Below, piece by piece: positions 35,332-43,370 of a stretch of 43,370 nt of DNA. Below the pieces are notes generated by a model that saw only the letters and a program-made list of their open reading frames with translations, made no database searches and was not told the DNA's origin. Source of the DNA: Actinomycetes bacterium (GTDB taxonomy: Bacteria; Actinomycetota; Actinomycetes; Jiangellales; Jiangellaceae); contig JAJYTA010000014.1 in the NCBI GenBank assembly GCA_021793295.1, forward strand, positions 1 through 43,370, in the 5' to 3' direction. The translations under genes and the position numbers were made by a program. The stretch's first letter is position 1. Each line of letters begins with the position of its first letter.

Positions 35332-35387
35332 TTGACAGAACCCGCGCCCCCTCGCAGACTCTCCCTCGATCGTGAGAGCGCTCTCAC
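35332..35387 (+). promoter_or_regulatory. Sugar-ABC operon promoter with LacI-type operator
   Basis: A consensus -35 TTGACA (35332-35337), 17-bp spacer and -10-like CAGACT (35355-35360) are followed by GTGAGAGCGCTCTCAC (35372-35387), a perfect 16-bp palindrome with the central GCGC of LacI-family operators. It sits just past the predicted transcription start, where a bound repressor blocks elongation or initiation. The operon's own LacI-family regulator is the obvious binder. Confidence 0.85.
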
Positions 35388-35410
35388 ACCCACGAGCAGG
35401 GAGGCATCCA

Positions 35411-36694
35411 GTGCGCACCACACGCTCGGCCCGCGTAGCGGGTCTCGCTGCGATCGCGTTGACGGCGGCAGCCTGCGGCAGCGGAGACAGCGGTACGGCC
35501 AGCGACGACGACGGCGTCATCGAGCTGACCGTCGCGACCTTCAACGAGTTCGGCTACGACGAGCTCTACCAGGAGTACATGGACGCCCACCCGAACATCC
35601 GGATCGTCGAGCGCAAGGCCGGAACCGCCGAGGCGGCCATCGAGAACCTGCGGACCAAGCTCGCCGCCGGCTCCGGGCTCTCCGACATCGAAGCCGTGGA
35701 AGAGGCGTGGATGGTGGGATTCCTCGCCCAGGCGGACAAGTTCCACGACCTGCGCGACTACGGCGCTGACGACATCGCCGACCGCTGGCTGCCCTGGAAG
35801 TTCGAGGCCGGTACCGCGCCCGGCGGCGAGGTGATCGGCTACGGAACCGACATCGGCCCCATGGCCCTGTGCTACCGCCGCGACCTGTTCGAACAGGCTG
35901 GGCTGCCCGCTGACCGGGACGTGCTCGGCCAGATGATCACCGACTGGGCCAGCTACTTCGACCTGGGCGTGCACTACGTCGAGGCCATGGGCGAGGGCTA
36001 CGCCTGGTACGACACGGCAGGCAACATCTTCCAGGCGATGCAGAACCAGTTGGAGGTCGGCTACTACGACACCGACGACAATCTCGTCGCCGCCGAGAAC
36101 GACGCCATCAAGGCGAACTTCGACGCCGTCGTCACGGCGAACGAGGCCGGCTTGTCGGCCAACCTGCAGACGTGGTCCGAAGACTGGGCCAAGGCGTTCC
36201 AGACCGACGCCTTCGCCACCCTGCCGTGTCCCAGCTGGTTCCTCGGCGTCATCGAGGGCAACGCCAAGGGCCGTGAAGGAACGTGGGACGTCGTCGACGC
36301 CTTCCCCGGCGGTGGCGGCAATTGGGGCGGCTCGTACCTGACGGTGCCGAAGCAGACCGACCACCCGGAAGAGGCCGCCGAGCTGGCCGCCTGGCTCACG
36401 GCGCCAGAGCAGCAGGTCAAGGCGTTCGTCGCCAAGGGCACCTTCCCCAGCCAGGTCGAAGCGCTCGAATCGGCGGAGCTCGCCGAGATGACCCACCCGT
36501 TCTTCAACGACGCCCCGACGGGCACGATGTTCGTCAACCGGGCCCTCGCCGTGGGCGAAGCCCAGTACAAGGGTCCGCGCGACGGCGACGTGAACCAGGC
36601 GCTGCAGAACTCGCTGCGGCGCATCGAGGACGGGTCGCAGGAGCCTGACGCCGCCTGGGAACAGTTCCTCGAGGACGCCGAACGAGTGGGCTGA
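35411..36694 (+). CDS. Sugar ABC transporter substrate-binding lipoprotein
   Basis: Family 1 extracellular solute-binding protein, 427 residues from GTG 35411 behind GGGAGG. A signal peptide ends in TAAAC with lipidated C22, so the mature protein is membrane-anchored. The two-lobe fold is suggested by IELTVATFNEFGYDELYQEY at the mature start and the conserved GGWGGSYLTVPKQ-like hinge (GNWGGSYLTVPKQTDHPEEA). Substrate is probably an oligosaccharide; identity is not readable. It is first in the operon with two CUT1 permeases. Confidence 0.92.
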   Translation: MRTTRSARVAGLAAIALTAAACGSGDSGTASDDDGVIELTVATFNEFGYDELYQEYMDAHPNIRIVERKAGTAEAAIENLRTKLAAGSGLSDIEAVEEAWMVGFLAQADKFHDLRDYGADDIADRWLPWKFEAGTAPGGEVIGYGTDIGPMALCYRRDLFEQAGLPADRDVLGQMITDWASYFDLGVHYVEAMGEGYAWYDTAGNIFQAMQNQLEVGYYDTDDNLVAAENDAIKANFDAVVTANEAGLSANLQTWSEDWAKAFQTDAFATLPCPSWFLGVIEGNAKGREGTWDVVDAFPGGGGNWGGSYLTVPKQTDHPEEAAELAAWLTAPEQQVKAFVAKGTFPSQVEALESAELAEMTHPFFNDAPTGTMFVNRALAVGEAQYKGPRDGDVNQALQNSLRRIEDGSQEPDAAWEQFLEDAERVG

Positions 36695-36702
36695 GGTCGT
36701 CG

Positions 36703-37689
36703 ATGCCAACGGTCGCCGCACCGGAACACACCGCCGGCGTCGCGACGCCGCAACCGTCGGACCGTCCAGGCTGGCGGCAGCGGCTCAGCCGCGCCGACGT
36801 CACGTACTCGCCGTACCTGTACATCGCGCCGTTCTTCGTGCTGTTCCTGGTCGTGGGGCTGATCCCGCTGGGCTACACGGCCTGGGTCTCGCTGCACGAC
36901 TGGCGCCTGGACAGTACCGAGCGCAGCTTCGTCGGGCTGGCGAACTTCGCCGACCTGCTGGACGACGAGTACTTCTGGAACGCCCTGGGCAACACGTTCA
37001 GCATCTTCGTGCTGTCCAGCGGGCCCCAGATCGTCATCGCGCTCGGGCTGGCCGTGCTGCTCGACAGCGGCATCCGGGCACGGTCGTTCTGGCGGCTGGC
37101 GGTGATCCTCCCGTACGTCGTCACGCCGGTGGCCGTGGGCATCATCTTCGGCAATCTCTTCGGCGACCGGTTCGGGCTGATCAACACCGTGCTCGAGGGC
37201 ATCGGCTCCGGTCCGGTCCAGTGGCACGCCGACACGCTGCCTTCGCACCTCGCGATCGCCAGCATGGTCAACTGGCGCTGGACCGGTTACAACGCGCTGA
37301 TCTTCCTCGCCGCCATGCAGGCCATTCCGCGCGAGCTGTACGAGGCGGCGGTCGTCGACGGCGCCAACGCCTGGCGGCGGTTCATCTCGGTGACCATCCC
37401 GATGCTGCGCCCGACGGTGATCTTCGTGGTGGTCACCTCGACCATCGGCGGGTTGCAGATCTTCGCCGAACCGCTGATGTTCGACTCCCAGCCCGGCGCG
37501 GTCACCGGCGGATCGGACCGGCAGTTCCAGACCATGACCTTGTACCTGTACGAACGAGCCTTCCGGAACCTGGACCTCGGCGCAGGATCGGCCGTCGCCT
37601 GGTCGCTGTTCCTGATCATCGTCGTGTTCGCCCTGCTCAACTACCTGCTGACGCGGCGGATCGCCTCGGCCGGGGAGGCTCGCCAGTGA
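36703..37689 (+). CDS. Sugar ABC transporter permease (MalF-like)
   Basis: CUT1-family inner-membrane permease, 328 residues with six helices. The EAA loop that contacts the ATPase is EAAVVDGANAWRRFISVTIP. The start ATG 36703 is 8 bp after the binding-protein stop. The extra ~30 N-terminal residues are hydrophilic. There is no ATPase gene in the operon; CUT1 systems in actinobacteria commonly share one MsmK-type ATPase. Confidence 0.94.
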   Translation: MPTVAAPEHTAGVATPQPSDRPGWRQRLSRADVTYSPYLYIAPFFVLFLVVGLIPLGYTAWVSLHDWRLDSTERSFVGLANFADLLDDEYFWNALGNTFSIFVLSSGPQIVIALGLAVLLDSGIRARSFWRLAVILPYVVTPVAVGIIFGNLFGDRFGLINTVLEGIGSGPVQWHADTLPSHLAIASMVNWRWTGYNALIFLAAMQAIPRELYEAAVVDGANAWRRFISVTIPMLRPTVIFVVVTSTIGGLQIFAEPLMFDSQPGAVTGGSDRQFQTMTLYLYERAFRNLDLGAGSAVAWSLFLIIVVFALLNYLLTRRIASAGEARQ

Positions 37690-38561
37690 CCGTGACGACC
37701 ATGAGCCAGCCGCGCCGGGTCCGGCGCGGCGCCCGGCGTGCCCCGCTTCACCGGCCGGGGTTTCTCACCTACGGCCTGCTGACGGCGTTCCTGCTGGGTT
37801 CGGCCTTTCCCCTGTACTGGTCGTTCCTGGTGGGCAGCCATGACCCGTCGGTGGCCCAGTCGAGCATCCCGCCGCTGATCCCGGGTGGCAACTTCTGGTC
37901 CAACGCCTCCCGCGTGGTCGACACCATCCCGTTCTGGAAGGCGTTGGGCAACAGCCTCATCGTCTCGGGCACGGTGACGTTGTCGGTGGTGACCTTCGCC
38001 ACCCTGGCCGGGTACGCGTTCGCGAAGCTGCGCTTTCGTGGTCGCACCGGGCTGTTCGTCTTCGTCATCGCCACCATGACGGTGCCCACCCAGCTGGGCG
38101 TGATCCCGCTGTTCATCGTCATGTCCGAACTGGGCTGGGCAGGAACACTGTCGGCGGTGATCGTGCCGAACCTGGTCACCGCGTTCGGCGTGTTCTGGAT
38201 GCGCCAGTACATCGTCGGTGCCGTGCCGGACGAGCTGATCGAGGCCGCCCGCGTGGACGGGTGCTCGATGATCCGGACATTCTGGCACGTGTGCCTGCCT
38301 GCCGCCCGCCCGGCCGCAGCCGTGCTGGGTCTGTTCACGTTCATGACGTCGTGGACGGATTTCCTGTGGCCGCTGATCGCGCTGAACGCCGAGAATCCGA
38401 CCATCCAGGTGGCGTTGGAGAAACTGCAAAGCGGGTTCTACGTGGACTACTCGCTGGTCTTGACCGGTGCCGTCCTGGCCACGATTCCCCTGTTCGTCGT
38501 GTTCCTGGTGGCGGGTCGGCACCTGGTGTCAGGCATCATGCAAGGAGCGGTCAAGGGATGA
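37686..38561 (+). CDS. Sugar ABC transporter permease (MalG-like)
   Basis: Second CUT1 permease, 291 residues from GTG 37686, which overlaps the first permease stop (GTGA). Six helices are visible and the EAA loop reads EAARVDGCSMIRTFWHVCLP. Translation coupling with the first permease would keep the heterodimer balanced. The frame is open further upstream but only as an overlap inside the first permease gene. Confidence 0.94.
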   Translation: MTVTTMSQPRRVRRGARRAPLHRPGFLTYGLLTAFLLGSAFPLYWSFLVGSHDPSVAQSSIPPLIPGGNFWSNASRVVDTIPFWKALGNSLIVSGTVTLSVVTFATLAGYAFAKLRFRGRTGLFVFVIATMTVPTQLGVIPLFIVMSELGWAGTLSAVIVPNLVTAFGVFWMRQYIVGAVPDELIEAARVDGCSMIRTFWHVCLPAARPAAAVLGLFTFMTSWTDFLWPLIALNAENPTIQVALEKLQSGFYVDYSLVLTGAVLATIPLFVVFLVAGRHLVSGIMQGAVKG

Positions 38562-38595
38562 CGGCACCAGCGCCAGGTCGAGCCGGGAGGCGGAC

Positions 38596-39621
38596 GTGAC
38601 TTCGGGGGAGCCGACGCATCTGCCCACCTTGGAGGAGGTGGCCCGCGTCGCCGGGGTGTCTCGGGCGACGGTGTCGCGCGCCATCAACGGCGGATCGCGG
38701 GTCAGCCCGCAAGCCCAGGCCGCCGTCGACCGTGCGGTCGCGCAACTCGGGTACACCCCGAACCGCGCGGCGCGGTCGTTGGTCACGCGACGGACCGACT
38801 CCGTCGCGCTGCTGGTACCCGAAACCGGCGCGCGGTTCGTCTCCGACCCGTTCCTCACCGGCGTCTTGCAGGGAGTGACCACAGCGCTGGCCGGCACCGA
38901 GTTGCAATTGGTGCTTCTGGTCGCCCAGCATGCCGGCGACACGGCTCGCCAACTGCGGTACCTGCGCTCCGGGCACGTCGACGGCGCGCTGGTCACGAGC
39001 CATCACGGGAACGACGAGCTGGCGCTGGAGATGTCGCGGCTCGGGCTGCCGTTCGTGTTCGGCGGACGGCCGTTCGATCCCGACTCCGTGGCCGTGCCCT
39101 ACGTCGACGCCGACAACGTCAACGGCGGCCGACTGGCCGCGGAGCACCTGATCGGTACCGGCCGCCGCCGCCTGGCCACCGTCGCAGGCCCGGCCGACAT
39201 GTCTGCTGCCGTGGATCGACTGGACGGCTGGCGGCGTGCCCTCGAGGAGGCCGGGCTGCACGCGGACGCCGTCGAACACGGCGACTTCACCATCGACGGC
39301 GGAACGGCGGCCATGGAGCGGCTGCTTCGCCACCACCCCGACGTCGACGGTGTGTTCGTCGCCTCCGACCCCATGGCCAGCGCCGCACTGCAGGTGTTGC
39401 GCAATTTCGGTCGTCGCGTACCGGACGACGTTGCCGTGGTCGGCTTCGACGACACGATGCTGGCCACCACGACGACCCCGCCGTTGACGACGGTGCGCCA
39501 ACCCGCCGAAGAGCACGGCGAGCGGATGGTCGAGATGCTGCTGGAACAGTTGGCCGGCAGCCCGCCGCGGCTCGGCGGCGAGATCCTGCCGGTCGAACTG
39601 ATCGTGCGCGAGTCCGCCTGA
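38596..39621 (+). CDS. LacI family transcriptional regulator
   Basis: 341 residues from GTG 38596 behind GGGAGG. The N-terminal helix-turn-helix LEEVARVAGVSRATVSRAIN and hinge helix YTPNRAARSLV bind DNA; the C-terminal periplasmic-binding-protein-like domain (from about residue 65) senses a sugar (VFVASDPMASAALQVLRNFG). It is last in the sugar-ABC operon and most likely represses it through the 16-bp palindrome at 35372-35387. Confidence 0.93.
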   Translation: MTSGEPTHLPTLEEVARVAGVSRATVSRAINGGSRVSPQAQAAVDRAVAQLGYTPNRAARSLVTRRTDSVALLVPETGARFVSDPFLTGVLQGVTTALAGTELQLVLLVAQHAGDTARQLRYLRSGHVDGALVTSHHGNDELALEMSRLGLPFVFGGRPFDPDSVAVPYVDADNVNGGRLAAEHLIGTGRRRLATVAGPADMSAAVDRLDGWRRALEEAGLHADAVEHGDFTIDGGTAAMERLLRHHPDVDGVFVASDPMASAALQVLRNFGRRVPDDVAVVGFDDTMLATTTTPPLTTVRQPAEEHGERMVEMLLEQLAGSPPRLGGEILPVELIVRESA

Positions 39622-39642
39622 ACGGCGAGCCCGGTGAGCGCT

Positions 39643-39725
39643 GGGGTGGTTCGCGTCCATGGTGCGGACGGGCATCGGCGAGCAAGGCGCCAGCGAGTCC
39701 GCGGGCGAGGACGCGAACCATCCCC
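39643..39725. terminator. Long nested inverted repeat between lacI-type gene and katA
   Basis: Left arm 39643-39658 (GGGGTGGTTCGCGTCC) pairs with right arm 39709-39725 over 12 + 4 bp with a single-base bulge. Inside, GCGGAC (39664-39669) pairs with GTCCGC (39697-39702). It sits 22 bp from both convergent stops, so a bidirectional terminator is the simplest reading; a palindromic intergenic repeat is the alternative. Confidence 0.7.
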
Positions 39726-39746
39726 ATCGATCACGTGAACCTGTGC

Positions 39747-41201
39747 TCAGCGCCTGGCCTCGACCGCTTCCTCGACCCGCTTGCCGAGCGTCTCGTCGAC
39801 GTTGCGCCAGTAGGTGTACACGCGCTGGCGCAGCTCGTCGCGGGTCACCTTGCCCACGTGCCCGGCGATGTTGTCCACCAGCCGGTCGCGAGCGGCGTCG
39901 TCGAGCACCTCACGCACCAGCGTGCCGGCCTGGCCGAAATCGTCGTCCTCGGCGTGCAGGGACGCCGCGGCCCGGACCAGCTCGCCGTCGGCCTCCCAGC
40001 CAGCATCGCCCACGAGCGACGGATCTGCTGCCGGCCCGCCGACGCTGTTCGGCGCGTACACCGGGCGCTCCGGCGACGCCCAGGAGTAGCGCATGGCGCC
40101 GTCCTTGGAGTACGAGTTCGTCTCCACCTTCGGGGCGTTGACCGGCAGCTGGGCGTAGTTCGTACCGACCCGGTAGCGATGCGCGTCGGCGTAGGAGAAC
40201 ACCCGGCCCAGCAGCATCTTGTCCGGGCTGGCCGCGATGCCGGGGACGAAGTTGCTGGGCTCGAAGGCGGCCTGCTCGATCTGGGCGAAGTAGTTCTCCG
40301 GGTTGCGGTCGAGCCGGAGCGTGCCGACCTTGATCAGCGGATAGTCGCCGTGCGGCCACACCTTGGTCAGGTCGAACGGGTTGAACCGGTAGCTCGCAGC
40401 GTCGGCGTAGGGCATCACCTGGACGTAGAGCGTCCAGCTGGGGTGCTCCCCGCGCTGAATCGACTCGTAGAGGTCACGCAGGTGGAAGTCGGCGTCCTCA
40501 CCGGCCAGCTGGTCGGCCTCGGCGCTGGTGAGGCACTCGATGCCCTGATCGGTCTTGAAGTGGTACTTGACCCAGAACCGTTCACCGGCGGCGTTGATCC
40601 ACTGGTAGGTGTGCGAGCCGTAGCCGTTCTGGTGCCGCCAGGTGCGCGGCAGCCCGCGGTCACCCATCAGCCACGTGACCTGGTGCGCGCTCTCCGGCGA
40701 GAGCGTCCAGAAGTCCCACTGCATGTCGTTGTCGCGCAGGTTGGAACCGGGTAGTCGCTTCTGCGAGCGGATGAAGTCGGGGAACTTGATCGTGTCGCGG
40801 ATGAAGAAGATCGGCGTGTTGTTGCCGACCAGGTCGTAGTTGCCCTCGGAGGTGTAGAACTTCAGCGCGAATCCGCGGGGATCGCGCCAGGTGTCGGGGC
40901 TACCCTGCTCGCCGGCGACGGTGGAGAACCGCGCGAGCGCCTCGGTGCGCGTACCGGGCTGGAACAACGCCGCCTTGGTGAACTGGCTGACGTCTTCGGT
41001 GACCTCGAGCACGCCGAACGCTCCACCACCCTTGGCGTGCACGACCCGTTCGGGCACCCGCTCACGGTTGAACTGAGCCAGTTTCTCGACGAGGTAGTGG
41101 TCGTGCAGGACGATCGGGCCGTCCGCTCCGACGGTCATCGAGTGGGCATCGCTGGCGACCGGTGCACCCGCGTTGGTGGTCGTGTGCGGTGTGGAGCTCA
41201 T
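39747..41201 (-). CDS. katA: Catalase (monofunctional heme catalase)
   Basis: Dismutes hydrogen peroxide; 484 residues, the small-subunit class. The catalytic H55 is in [14 protein letters not shown]128 in YDLVGNNTP, and the proximal heme tyrosine Y337 in [14 protein letters not shown]. The F/W-rich core and [20 protein letters not shown] are typical. The ATG overlaps the stop of the upstream Fur-family gene (ATGA), with the Shine-Dalgarno AAGGAG inside that gene, so the regulator and catalase are cotranscribed. Confidence 0.97.
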   Translation of the reverse strand: MSSTPHTTTNAGAPVASDAHSMTVGADGPIVLHDHYLVEKLAQFNRERVPERVVHAKGGGAFGVLEVTEDVSQFTKAALFQPGTRTEALARFSTVAGEQGSPDTWRDPRGFALKFYTSEGNYDLVGNNTPIFFIRDTIKFPDFIRSQKRLPGSNLRDNDMQWDFWTLSPESAHQVTWLMGDRGLPRTWRHQNGYGSHTYQWINAAGERFWVKYHFKTDQGIECLTSAEADQLAGEDADFHLRDLYESIQRGEHPSWTLYVQVMPYADAASYRFNPFDLTKVWPHGDYPLIKVGTLRLDRNPENYFAQIEQAAFEPSNFVPGIAASPDKMLLGRVFSYADAHRYRVGTNYAQLPVNAPKVETNSYSKDGAMRYSWASPERPVYAPNSVGGPAADPSLVGDAGWEADGELVRAAASLHAEDDDFGQAGTLVREVLDDAARDRLVDNIAGHVGKVTRDELRQRVYTYWRNVDETLGKRVEEAVEARR

Positions 41202-41671
41202 CCATTCTCCTTGATCAACGATGTTTCAGTGGACTCGCTGGTGTGGCATCGGGCGCACGTCCCCCAGAACGTCACCTCGGCTTCGTCGACGACGAACCCG
41301 TGCGTCGGGCCGGGGTTGAGACAGGGCACGGCCTCACCGGCACATTCGACGTCGGCGACGACGCCACATTCCCGGCAGACCATGTGGTGGTGGTTGTCGC
41401 CGACCCGGGTCTCGTAGCGAGCCGGTGAGCCGGCCGGCTCGATCCGGCGGACCAGCCGAGCCTCCGTCAGCGCGTGCAGCACGTCATACACGGCTTGGGT
41501 GGACACGGCTCCGAGCGATTTTCGTACCTGCCGGGCCACGGTGTCGGCGTCCGCGTGCGGCGTGCGCTCGAGCGCCATGACCACACCGATGCGAGGTGCT
41601 GTGACCCGCAGCCCGTGCGCGCGCAGCCGGGCTGCGATCTCGGCATGGAGCTGATCATCGGGCACGCCCAT
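41198..41671 (-). CDS. Fur family regulator (peroxide-sensing PerR/CatR/FurA type)
   Basis: 157 residues from ATG 41671 ([10 protein letters not shown]); an upstream start at 41701 is less likely. The N-terminal winged helix contains [20 protein letters not shown], and the metal sites include HHH at 94-96, the structural zinc pairs C99/C102 and C139/C142. Coupling to katA and the short promoter gap indicate a peroxide-responsive repressor like Streptomyces CatR or mycobacterial FurA. The exact sensing metal cannot be assigned. Confidence 0.9.
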   Translation of the reverse strand: MGVPDDQLHAEIAARLRAHGLRVTAPRIGVVMALERTPHADADTVARQVRKSLGAVSTQAVYDVLHALTEARLVRRIEPAGSPARYETRVGDNHHHMVCRECGVVADVECAGEAVPCLNPGPTHGFVVDEAEVTFWGTCARCHTSESTETSLIKENG

Positions 41672-41682
41672 GATCGTGCCGG

Positions 41683-41704
41683 ATAATCTGGAACTAGTCA
41701 ACTA
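41683..41704 (-). promoter_or_regulatory. Possible Fur-katA promoter/operator
   Basis: GATTAT (41688-41683) is a -10-like element 11 nt before the Fur start. TAGT-CA-ACTA (41695-41704) is a short inverted repeat next to it, overlapping TTGACT on the minus strand. Peroxide-regulator boxes in actinobacteria are AT-rich repeats near this position, so autoregulation is plausible. Confidence 0.35.
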
Positions 41705-41738
41705 AGCGCGCCGTTCCAGTAACCGGCACGCCGGTCGT

Positions 41739-41849
41739 TCAGCCGTCGCGTTGGTCCGGGTGCCGCCGCAAGTGCACGATGCTGGCCACGAGGCCGCCCC
41801 AGACGATGACGATCGCCACGATCATCATCACCACAGCCGCGGTGCTCAT
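41739..41849 (-). CDS. MetS family small subunit of NSS transporter
   Basis: 36 residues from ATG 41849: one membrane helix (TAAVVMMIVAIVIVWGGLVA) and a basic tail SIVHLRRHPDQRDG. This matches MetS, the small partner of the Corynebacterium MetPS methionine/alanine importer. The ATG overlaps the stop of the NSS transporter upstream (ATGA), as in metPS operons. Confidence 0.85.
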   Translation of the reverse strand: MSTAAVVMMIVAIVIVWGGLVASIVHLRRHPDQRDG

Positions 41850-43370
41850 GTGCGCTCCCCTCGCTCGGCCACCGGTAGGTCGACGGGCTGGAAGTCGTCC
41901 GACCGCCGCCACGGGAACAACGAGGCGACGATGCCGAAGACCAGCGCGCCGATCGCGACACCTCCGCCCACGAGCAGGAGGAAGTCGGTGGAGTACCCGC
42001 CGTAGTTGACTTCGAACTCCTGGCGCAGGCTGTCCCACATCATCCAGCCGAGAACGACCGGCGTCACGATGCCGAGCAGGACCTGCCACCAGGTGCCGAG
42101 CCGCACGGCCGAGGTGGCGTTGACGTGCTCCTGCAGCATCGGCAGCTTACGCAGCACCCAGGCGAGCACGATGACGATGACGAGCGCAGCCATGGCGACG
42201 CCGTACTGGTTGATGAAGTGGTCGGCGACGTCGAGGTAGTGCAGCCCCTGGGCCGTCGGGAACAGCAGGATCGACACCACCGCGATGCCTCCGCCGACGA
42301 TCAGCACCGCCGGTATGCGCGCCAGGCCGGTGCGATCCTGCACCGTCGACACCACGACCTGCACGATGCTGATCAACGATGTCACGCCGGCGATGACCAG
42401 CGAGAGGAAGAACAGCACGCCGAAGAAGCCGGCTCCCGCGGTCAACGTGGAGATGATCTGCGGGAACGCGATGAACGCCAGCCCGACACCGTCGCTGGCG
42501 ACCTCGCCGACGGCGACGCCGCTGGCAGCGGCCATGAAACCCACGGTGGCGAACACACCGATACCGGCGAGGATCTCGAACGAGCTGTTGGCGAAGCCGG
42601 CCACCAGGGCCGAACCCGACAGATCCGCGCGCCGGTGCAGGTGCGAGGCGTACGTGATCATGATGCCGAACCCGATGGACAGCGAGAAGAAAATCTGCCC
42701 GTAGGCGGCCACCCAGACGCTGCCGTCGGTGATGGCGGACCAGTCCGGGGTGAACAGCGCGTCCAGCCCCAGCTCGGCGCCGTCCAGGGTCACCGCACGC
42801 ACCACGAGAATGCCGAACAGGACGACCAACAGCGGGATGAAGAACATGTTCGCGCGTTGGATGCCGTGGCGGATCCCGAGCGCGAGCACGCCGATGACGA
42901 ACACCCAGACCGCCACGAGCGGCCAGAACACGCCGGAGACGTACTCGGAGACCGTCCCGACGTCTCCGACCTGGAGGAACTTCTCCATCAAGAACGCTTC
43001 GGGGTCCGAACCCCAGTCCTGCTGGATCGAGAAGCCCGCGTAGCGCACCGCCCACGCGATGATGACCGCGTAGTAGGCGGCGATCACGAACGAGATGGCT
43101 ACCTGCCACCAGCCGATGAATTCCAGCCGCCGGTCGATCCGGCGGAAGGCCAGCGGGGGCGAGCCACGGAAGCGGTGCCCGATGGAGTAGGCCAGGATCA
43201 GGAAGGGGATACCGGCGGTCAACAAGGCGACGAGGTACGGCACCAGGAAGGCGCCGCCGCCGTTCTGGTAGGCCACGTACGGGAACCGCCAGATGTTGCC
43301 CAGCCCGACGGCCGAGCCGATGGCGGCCAGGAGGAACCCGGCCCGGCTGCCCCACTGCTCCCGTTGGTTC
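41846..43370 (-). CDS. Sodium-dependent NSS-family transporter, MetP-like (partial at right edge)
   Basis: Neurotransmitter:sodium symporter family amino-acid importer with at least 12 helices; 507 residues visible and the true start lies beyond base 43370. The visible N-terminus EQWGSRAGFLLAAIGSAVGL continues into GNIWRFPYVAYQNGGGAF, which is the NSS helix 1 with the unwound Na+/substrate site. Pairing with a MetS small subunit points to MetPS-like methionine/alanine uptake, by analogy with Corynebacterium. Confidence 0.93.
   Translation of the reverse strand, partial: NQREQWGSRAGFLLAAIGSAVGLGNIWRFPYVAYQNGGGAFLVPYLVALLTAGIPFLILAYSIGHRFRGSPPLAFRRIDRRLEFIGWWQVAISFVIAAYYAVIIAWAVRYAGFSIQQDWGSDPEAFLMEKFLQVGDVGTVSEYVSGVFWPLVAVWVFVIGVLALGIRHGIQRANMFFIPLLVVLFGILVVRAVTLDGAELGLDALFTPDWSAITDGSVWVAAYGQIFFSLSIGFGIMITYASHLHRRADLSGSALVAGFANSSFEILAGIGVFATVGFMAAASGVAVGEVASDGVGLAFIAFPQIISTLTAGAGFFGVLFFLSLVIAGVTSLISIVQVVVSTVQDRTGLARIPAVLIVGGGIAVVSILLFPTAQGLHYLDVADHFINQYGVAMAALVIVIVLAWVLRKLPMLQEHVNATSAVRLGTWWQVLLGIVTPVVLGWMMWDSLRQEFEVNYGGYSTDFLLLVGGGVAIGALVFGIVASLFPWRRSDDFQPVDLPVAERGERT

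Noticed and set aside
37221-38561. A 446-residue second permease
   Set aside because: The N-terminal part is a frame-shifted reading of the first permease; GTG 37686 overlaps its stop.
1-43370. tRNA, rRNA, CRISPR arrays, insertion sequences, prophage
   Set aside because: No cloverleaf, spacer-repeat pattern, transposase or integrase was seen, and gene order and base composition are uniform.

Overview
The window is high-GC DNA (strong G/C bias at third codon positions, many GTG starts, 1-4 bp ATGA/GTGA gene overlaps) from an actinomycete. The 14-subunit-type complex I operon, menaquinone rather than ubiquinone genes, System II cytochrome c maturation, an F420-type oxidoreductase, DUF4229 and CGNR proteins all fit Actinomycetota. 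A Jiangella-like or Nocardioides-like lineage is possible, but I cannot fix the genus. I see no phage, IS, CRISPR, tRNA or rRNA; the region looks like stable chromosome.

Layout. (1) 1-11709, minus strand: menJ-like geranylgeranyl reductase, then nuoA-B-C-D-E-F-G-H-I-J, running off the left edge inside nuoJ. The 242-bp gap upstream of menJ carries a palindrome matching the core of the redox-sensor Rex operator. (2) 11952-23230: a loose menaquinone locus: menG(ubiE) and menF divergent, menD behind a CGNR regulator, then menB-menE-menA. An AraC regulator/DUF2000 pair, an MFS exporter and a secreted sortase-like protein with two Ig-like repeats are interspersed. menC and menH are not in the window. 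(3) 23232-29230: small and accessory genes: a 54-aa basic protein, an acidic 88-aa protein, DUF4229, an LLM oxidoreductase, an Lrp regulator/rhodanese pair, a PLP dehydratase, Dps, a second Lrp regulator, an unlisted-type 40-aa arginine-rich ORF followed by a strong hairpin, and a PLDc_N membrane protein. (4) 29299-35167, minus strand: a tightly overlapping hemL - histidine phosphatase - tlpA - ccdA - resB - ccsB operon linking heme synthesis to cytochrome c maturation. (5) 35332-39621, plus strand: a CUT1 sugar ABC importer (binding protein and two permeases) with a LacI regulator and a perfect LacI-type operator at its promoter. (6) 39747-43370, minus strand: catalase behind a Fur/PerR-like regulator, and a MetS/NSS sodium-coupled transporter pair cut by the right edge.

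Functionally the window is dominated by respiration: NADH oxidation (nuo), the quinone it reduces (men genes, menJ), heme/cytochrome c assembly (hemL, res/ccd), and peroxide defence (katA, fur, dps). No intergenic stretch exceeds 300 bp. The most notable observations are the Rex-like operator, substitution of all four N7 cluster cysteine positions in NuoG, short leader ORFs with start/stop overlaps upstream of nuoA and menJ, the sortase-like Ig-repeat protein, and several long nested inverted repeats.
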